Below, in pieces: positions 59,549 through 64,000 of a DNA stretch of 64,000 nt. The notes beneath the pieces are model-generated. The model had not been told where the DNA came from. It searched no databases and was given only the letters and a program-made list of their open reading frames with translations. Made by a program: the position numbers and the translations under genes. The DNA is from Stutzerimonas stutzeri KOS6 (lineage in GTDB: Bacteria; Pseudomonadota; Gammaproteobacteria; Pseudomonadales; Pseudomonadaceae), in contig NZ_KK020676.1 in the NCBI RefSeq assembly GCF_000307775.2, positions 1,057,487 to 1,121,486 on the forward strand, read 5' to 3'. The stretch's first letter is position 1, and the number at the start of each line of letters is the position of its first letter.

Positions 59549-60352
59549 TTAAACAAACCTGCAGGCGATCGAGCCCAGCTGGTCGTAATCGACATGGAAG
59601 CTGTCGCCCGGGTTGGCGGCGACCGGGCGGGTAAAGGAACCGCCCAGGATAATCTGGCCCGGCTGCAGCGTGACGTCGTACGGCGCCAGCTTGTTCGCCA
59701 GCCAGGCCACGCCTTTGGCCGGGTGGTTGAGCACTGCGGCAGAAACGCCGGACTCCTCGATCACCCCGTTACGGTAGAGGATCGCCGGCACGCGGCGCAG
59801 ATCCATGTCGTGCGGGCGGATTGGCCGGCCACCCATGACAACGCCACCGTTGGCGGCGTTGTCGGAGATGGTGTCGAACACCTTGCGGGTAACCTTGGTC
59901 TCGGGGTCGACCTGATGAATGCGCGCGTCGATGATCTCCAGCGCGGGGATCACGTATTCGGTTGCATCGAGTACATCGAATATGGTGCACTTCGGGCCTT
60001 TCAGCGGCTTGCCGAGAATGAACGCCAACTCCACTTCCACGCGCGGGACGATGAAGCGCTCGAAGGGAATGTCGCTGCCCTCGTCGAACAGCATGTCATC
60101 GAGCAGTGCGCCGTAGTCGGGTTCGGTGATGTTGGAGGAGACCTGCATCGCGCGCGAAGTCAGGCCGATCTTGTGGCCGACCAGCCTACGGCCGTCTTTG
60201 ATCTTCATGTCGACCCAGGCGCGCTGGATGGCGTAGGCGTCTTCGATGGTGATTTCAGGGTGGTCCAGCGAGAACTGGCGCACCTGCTGGCGCGAGCGCT
60301 CGGCGGCGTCGAGCCGGGCAGCGCATTGCTGGATGAGGGAGACGTCGAGCAT
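59549..60352 (-). CDS. hpaH: 2-oxo-hept-4-ene-1,7-dioate hydratase
   Basis: A 267-residue FAH-superfamily hydratase, full length for HpaH/Hpc[34 protein letters not shown] and the [31 protein letters not shown] block carry the metal-binding acids. It adds water before the aldolase step. 12 bases from hpaF. Confidence 0.92.
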   Translation of the reverse strand: MLDVSLIQQCAARLDAAERSRQQVRQFSLDHPEITIEDAYAIQRAWVDMKIKDGRRLVGHKIGLTSRAMQVSSNITEPDYGALLDDMLFDEGSDIPFERFIVPRVEVELAFILGKPLKGPKCTIFDVLDATEYVIPALEIIDARIHQVDPETKVTRKVFDTISDNAANGGVVMGGRPIRPHDMDLRRVPAILYRNGVIEESGVSAAVLNHPAKGVAWLANKLAPYDVTLQPGQIILGGSFTRPVAANPGDSFHVDYDQLGSIACRFV

Positions 60353-60364
60353 GACGGGGACCTT

Positions 60365-60775
60365 CTAGGTGTTCTTGTTGAATAGCGGATGCAGGCTGCT
60401 GTGCTTGGCGTCGAAAACCTGGCTGGTGCTTTCGTCGATCTGCAGGGTCACGCCGATCGCCCGGCGCGCGCGCGCGGCCTCGGTGTGGCGCGCCAGCACG
60501 GCGCTCAGTGCCTTGCCGACGGACTGATGCACGACCTTGCTGCGACCAGCGCCCATGCGCAGGTTGGCGTAGAGAAAGCCGTAGTTGCCCTGGCCGTCGG
60601 CCACCGCCGAATGCGCGGCCGGGTAGGCCAGCACGCGGGTGCCGCCCGTGGGGAACACGGCCTTGCCGGTTTCATCGCGCTGTTCGAGCATGGCGTCGGC
60701 CAACTCGCGGCACAGGGTGTCCATCGGCACGTCGGCTTCCAGATCGGCGGTATAGAGCAGAACCAGATGTGGCAT
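60365..60775 (-). CDS. hpaF: 5-carboxymethyl-2-hydroxymuconate isomerase
   Basis: A 136-residue tautomerase-superfamily enzyme with Pro2 (MPHLVLLYTADL), the catalytic base once Met is removed. Family length ~126-140. It isomerises the ring-cleavage product for HpaG. 13 bases separate it from hpaD. Confidence 0.9.
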   Translation of the reverse strand: MPHLVLLYTADLEADVPMDTLCRELADAMLEQRDETGKAVFPTGGTRVLAYPAAHSAVADGQGNYGFLYANLRMGAGRSKVVHQSVGKALSAVLARHTEAARARRAIGVTLQIDESTSQVFDAKHSSLHPLFNKNT

Positions 60776-60788
60776 CGGGGCCTCCGGG

Positions 60789-61646
60789 TCAGAGCGGGAA
60801 GACGGCGTTGATCTGGCCGGTGCCGGAGCTGCCGAACAGTTCAGTGATCACTTCCACCTTGCCGCTGTATTCCGGCCCGCCGAGCAGGCCGAGCAGCATG
60901 GCGGTATCGTGCATCTTGCCCTCGCCGAAGCAATGCTCAGCGTAGTCAGGCAACATGGCGCAGAACTCCTTGAAGCGGCCCTGCTTCCACATCTCCACGA
61001 CATGCAGGTCGACCTGCTTGTCGAACTCGCGGCTCCAGTTGTTCAGGTTCTGCTGGGCCAGGCGGTCGTCGGAAAAGCGGTGCGACATGGAGCCGGATGC
61101 CAGCACCAGTACCTTGCGGTCGCTCTTCTCGATGGCGCGGCGCACGGCGGCACCGAAGGTGAAGCTGTCCTCGAGCCTGTGCCAGGCGCACCAGGCAGCG
61201 ATGGAGACGACCTTGAGCTGCTGGTCCTCCGGCACATCCATGTGCATGTAGCGCATCGGCACGAGGGTGCCGTATTCCAGCTCCAGGCTCGCGATGTTGT
61301 GAGCCAGGGTACGCACGTCGGCGGCGTTCGCCTCCTCAGCGATCAGCGCGCCCAGTTCGGGGCAGCCCTGATATTCGTACTCCATGTCCTTGATGAAGTG
61401 GGGCAGCTCGTTGCTGGTGTAGATGCCCTTGAAGTGCTCGCCACAGTTGATGTGGTAAGCGCTGTTGACCAGCCAGTGCACGTCGAACACCACGGCGGTG
61501 TCGGCGCCCAGCTCGCGGGCGCGGCGGCCGATTTCCTTATGGCCGGCGATGGCCTGCTCCCGGCAGCCGTGGTTCGGGCCGGGCAATTCGGAGAGGTACA
61601 TCGAGGGAACGTGGCAGATTTTTGCTGCGAGGACGATTTCACCCAT
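60789..61646 (-). CDS. hpaD: 3,4-dihydroxyphenylacetate 2,3-dioxygenase
   Basis: A 285-residue LigB-superfamily extradiol dioxygenase. The start MGEIVLAAKICHV is chosen since GGGAG lies 7 bases before it; the longer frame starts inside the spacer. Iron-ligand region ICHVPSM and the VVFDVHWLVNSAYHINCG block with its histidines are visible. It opens the ring of homoprotocatechuate, the committed step. Typical for Escherichia/Pseudomonas HpaD. Confidence 0.92.
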   Translation of the reverse strand: MGEIVLAAKICHVPSMYLSELPGPNHGCREQAIAGHKEIGRRARELGADTAVVFDVHWLVNSAYHINCGEHFKGIYTSNELPHFIKDMEYEYQGCPELGALIAEEANAADVRTLAHNIASLELEYGTLVPMRYMHMDVPEDQQLKVVSIAAWCAWHRLEDSFTFGAAVRRAIEKSDRKVLVLASGSMSHRFSDDRLAQQNLNNWSREFDKQVDLHVVEMWKQGRFKEFCAMLPDYAEHCFGEGKMHDTAMLLGLLGGPEYSGKVEVITELFGSSGTGQINAVFPL

Positions 61647-61689
61647 GGCGGTTCTCCCTGGCGCCGCGAGGGCGCTTGTTGTTGGTTTG

Positions 61690-61712
61690 AGCGGAGTGGA
61701 GCCCACCCCGCT
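61690..61712 (-). repeat. Hairpin between hpaE and hpaD
   Basis: AGCGGAGTGG and CCACCCCGCT pair with a single mismatch around a three-base loop, in the 73-base gap between two genes of one operon. No T-run follows. A candidate mRNA-processing or expression-balancing element. Confidence 0.5.
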
Positions 61713-61719
61713 GGCTGCC

Positions 61720-63180
61720 TTACACGCCCCAGCGTGGGATGTGGTGGCTGCCCATGGAGATGCAGACGTTCTTCACTTCGGTGAACACTTCGAAGCTGTA
61801 TTCGCCGCCTTCTCGCCCGGTGCCGGAGCCCTTGATACCACCGAACGGCTGACGCAGGTCGCGCACGTTCTGGCTGTTGATGAACACCATGCCCGCCTCG
61901 ATGCCAGCGGCCAGGCGATGGGCCTTGCCGATGTCCTGGGTCCAGATGTAGGAGGCCAGGCCGTATTCGGTGTCATTGGCCAGGCGCAGGGCCTCGGCTT
62001 CGTCCTTGAAGGGGATCAGGCAGACCACCGGCCCGAAGATCTCCTCCTGGGCGATGCGCATCTTGTTGTTCACGTCGGCAAATACGGTGGGCTGGATGAA
62101 CTGTCCCTTGGACAGATGTGCCGGAAGGCCCGCCGGACGCTCCAGCCCGCCCGCGACCAGGGTGGCGCCTTCTTCCATGCCGATCTTGATGTAGCCGGTG
62201 ACCTTGTCGTAGTGGGCCTGGGTGATCATCGAGCCAACCTGGGTCTTCGGGTCCTGCGGGTCACCAACGATCAGGCGTTTGGCGCGGGCGGCGAACTCGT
62301 CGACGAACTGGGCATAGACGGTTTCCTGGATGAAGATTCGGCTACCGGCGGTGCAGCGCTCGCCGTTCAGCGAGAAGATGGTGAACAACGCGGCGTCCAG
62401 CGCACGGCCCAGGTCGGCGTCGTCGAAGATCAGCACCGGGCTCTTGCCGCCCAGTTCCATCGAGTACTTCTTCAGGCCGGCGTTGGCCATGATCTTCTTG
62501 CCGGTGGCTGTGCCGCCGGTGAAGGAGATGGCACGCACGTCCGGATGCTTGACCAGCGCATCGCCAGCGGTGGCGCCGTAGCCCTGGATGATGTTCAGCA
62601 CGCCGTTGGGAATGCCGGCTTCGACGGCCAGACGGCCCAGCTCATTGGCGGTCAGCGGCGACAGCTCACTCATCTTCAGCACCGCGGTGTTACCCAGCGC
62701 CAGGCAAGGCGCGGTCTTCCAGGTCGCGGTCATGAACGGCACGTTCCACGGTGACACCAGGCCACACACTCCCACCGGCTGATGCAGGGTGTAGTTGAGC
62801 ATCTGGTCGTCCACCGGGTAGCTATGGCCGTTCATGCGCGTGCAGACCTCGGCGAAGAAGTCGAAGTTGTGCGAGGCTCGCGGGATCAGCACGTTCTTGG
62901 TCTGGTGAATCGGCAGGCCGGTGTCCAGCGTCTCCAGCTCGGCCAGCTTCGGCACGTTCTGGTCGATCAGCTCACCGAGCTTGCGCATCAGGCGGGCGCG
63001 CTCCTTGGCGGGCAGGCCGGCCCACTTGGGGAAGGCTTCCTTGGCGGCCGCAACGGCTTGGTTCACTTCGTCTGCACCGCCGCTGGCGACTTCGCCGATA
63101 GCTTCCATGGTGGCCGGGTTGTAGTTGGTGAAGGTCTCTTTGCTCTCGACCTCGCGGCCGTTGATCCAGTGCTTGATCAT
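61720..63180 (-). CDS. hpaE: 5-carboxymethyl-2-hydroxymuconic semialdehyde dehydrogenase
   Basis: A 486-residue aldehyde dehydrogenase; SPWNVPFMTATWKTAPCLALG, the general base E in MELGGKSP and nucleophile in NGERCTAGSRIF are intact. GSGTGREGGEYSFEVFTEVKNVCISMGSH is typical of HpaE. It oxidises the ring-cleavage aldehyde using NAD. It lies 4 bases after hpaG's stop. Confidence 0.93.
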   Translation of the reverse strand: MIKHWINGREVESKETFTNYNPATMEAIGEVASGGADEVNQAVAAAKEAFPKWAGLPAKERARLMRKLGELIDQNVPKLAELETLDTGLPIHQTKNVLIPRASHNFDFFAEVCTRMNGHSYPVDDQMLNYTLHQPVGVCGLVSPWNVPFMTATWKTAPCLALGNTAVLKMSELSPLTANELGRLAVEAGIPNGVLNIIQGYGATAGDALVKHPDVRAISFTGGTATGKKIMANAGLKKYSMELGGKSPVLIFDDADLGRALDAALFTIFSLNGERCTAGSRIFIQETVYAQFVDEFAARAKRLIVGDPQDPKTQVGSMITQAHYDKVTGYIKIGMEEGATLVAGGLERPAGLPAHLSKGQFIQPTVFADVNNKMRIAQEEIFGPVVCLIPFKDEAEALRLANDTEYGLASYIWTQDIGKAHRLAAGIEAGMVFINSQNVRDLRQPFGGIKGSGTGREGGEYSFEVFTEVKNVCISMGSHHIPRWGV

Positions 63181-63184
63181 TTAC

Positions 63185-63958
63185 TCAAACCTCTTTGGCA
63201 CGCGCCGCGAAAAAGTCGGATTCGCTGACGATGGTATTGACGAGACGGCCTACGCCTTCCACTTCGACTACGACCTCATCACCCGGTACGACGTCGGCCA
63301 GGCCTTCGGGCGTGCCGGTGGCGATCATGTCGCCCGGCTGAAGGGTCATGAAGCTGGAGAAGTACTCGATCAGGTAAGGGATATCGAAAATCATGTCCGC
63401 GGTGGTGCCTTCCTGCTTCAGCTCACCGTTGATCCAGGTGCGCAGTGTCAGGTTGGACGGGTCCGGTACCTCGGCGGCATCGACGATCCACGGGCCTACC
63501 GGGGTGGTGCAGTCGCGATTCTTCACCCGCAGGTTCGGGCGGTAGTAGTTTTCGAGGTAGTCGCGGATCGCGTAGTCGTTGCAGACGGTGTAGCCAGCGA
63601 GGTACTCAAGTGCATCCTCGCGCTTGACGTTCCGTGCCGGCTTGCCGATTACCGCGACCAGCTCGCACTCGTAGTGCATGTACTTGACGTTGTCCGGGCG
63701 CCAGGTGATCTGCTTGTGACCGGTATAGGTGCCTGGCGACTTGATGAAGGCCAGCGGCTCGGTCGGTGCCTTGAAGGACAGCTCGGCGGCGTGGTCGGCG
63801 TAGTTCAGCCCCAGGGCGAACATACTGCCGGTGGCCGGGGGCAGCCACTCGACCTGATCTTCCAGCAGCAGCTCGCCGCTGGGCAGGCGGACCGCGTTGG
63901 CGGCCTCGACGGTAACGTTGTGGATATCGCCCTGGTAACGGATGCGTGCGTGTTTCAT
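63185..63958 (-). CDS. hpaG2: HPA degradation isomerase/decarboxylase, C-terminal-type HpaG subunit
   Basis: A 257-residue FAH-fold protein. LGLNYADHAAELS, YECELVAVIGKPARN and LQPGDMIATGTPEGLADVVPGDEVVVEVEG are family motifs, with the metal-binding acids conserved. In E. coli HpaG is one long bifunctional chain; here the two halves are separate genes, the other ending at 63969. It decarboxylates and isomerises the HpaE/HpaF product. Confidence 0.88.
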   Translation of the reverse strand: MKHARIRYQGDIHNVTVEAANAVRLPSGELLLEDQVEWLPPATGSMFALGLNYADHAAELSFKAPTEPLAFIKSPGTYTGHKQITWRPDNVKYMHYECELVAVIGKPARNVKREDALEYLAGYTVCNDYAIRDYLENYYRPNLRVKNRDCTTPVGPWIVDAAEVPDPSNLTLRTWINGELKQEGTTADMIFDIPYLIEYFSSFMTLQPGDMIATGTPEGLADVVPGDEVVVEVEGVGRLVNTIVSESDFFAARAKEV

Positions 63959-63968
63959 CGAAGGCTCC

Positions 63969-64000
63969 TTATTCCGCGACCACGGTGTTGGTCAGCTTGC
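63969..64000 (-). CDS. hpaG1: C-terminus of an upstream hpa gene (probably N-terminal-type HpaG subunit), cut by the window edge
   Basis: The reverse frame ending in TAA at 63969-63971 encodes ..KLTNTVVAE before leaving the window. The ending, including the NTVVAE tail, is like the end of an FAH-fold HpaG subunit (compare GRLVNTIV in the next gene). Ten bases separate its stop from the hpaG2 start. Identity rests on nine residues and context. Confidence 0.5.
   Translation of the reverse strand, partial: KLTNTVVAE

Overview
The window is GC-rich, densely packed chromosomal DNA from a gammaproteobacterium of the Pseudomonas/Stutzerimonas type. The evidence is a spu polyamine operon in the Pseudomonas order, an rml-dctBD-dctPQM neighbourhood that I recall from P. 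aeruginosa, and the second half of an H2-like type VI secretion (T6SS) locus with Stp1/Stk1. I see no tRNA, rRNA, CRISPR array, transposase or integrase. Species cannot be fixed without a search.

Layout. (1) 1-8338, + strand: end of spuB, then spuC, spuD, spuE and spuFGH, for polyamine catabolism and ABC uptake. (2) 8390-11524: four single genes, namely a thioredoxin-like membrane-anchored protein, an alpha/beta hydrolase, a DUF2059 exported protein and a 2OG-Fe(II) oxygenase. (3) 11552-18536, - strand: the C4-dicarboxylate TRAP system dctPQM and its two-component system dctBD. A near-consensus sigma-54 promoter lies before dctP, and a strong terminator follows dctM. (4) 18674-22066, - strand: dTDP-L-rhamnose operon in the order rmlB-A-C-D. 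(5) 22237-27183, - strand: HlyD/RbbA/YhhJ ABC exporter. (6) 27300-30790, - strand: MCE (Mla/Pqi-type) lipid transport operon with a STAS-fused permease. (7) 30935-33968, - strand: catalase-family protein and di-haem cytochrome pair. (8) 34429-48597, - strand: T6SS half-locus (small lipoprotein, TagH, TssJ, TssK, TssL, TssM, Stp1, Stk1, VgrG) ending in a cargo effector and an immunity candidate. The effector's C-terminal third, the immunity gene and the gap beyond are AT-rich, like a swapped toxin-immunity cassette. (9) 48598-57119, + strand: an operon of a BMP-type ABC importer (binding protein, two permeases, double ATPase) interleaved with a formamidase, two isochorismatase-fold amidohydrolases (one BiuH-like), an AtzH-like protein and a GntR/FCD regulator. 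Two TGTATAC boxes lie in its promoter. (10) 57185-64000, - strand: the lower homoprotocatechuate (hpa) meta-cleavage pathway, hpaG-E-D-F-H-I plus a succinate-semialdehyde dehydrogenase.

How the parts work together. Most operons import and break down small nitrogen or carbon compounds: polyamines, C4-dicarboxylates, amide/urea-type compounds and hydroxyphenylacetates. The hpa genes turn homoprotocatechuate into pyruvate and succinate. Envelope functions (rhamnose, lipid transport, drug/lipid export) and contact-dependent killing (T6SS) fill the rest. The most interesting regions are the mosaic T6SS effector-immunity cassette and the amide/biuret-type catabolic operon, whose regulator has an anomalous start. 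The T6SS set is incomplete here: no sheath, baseplate, ClpV or Hcp genes are present.
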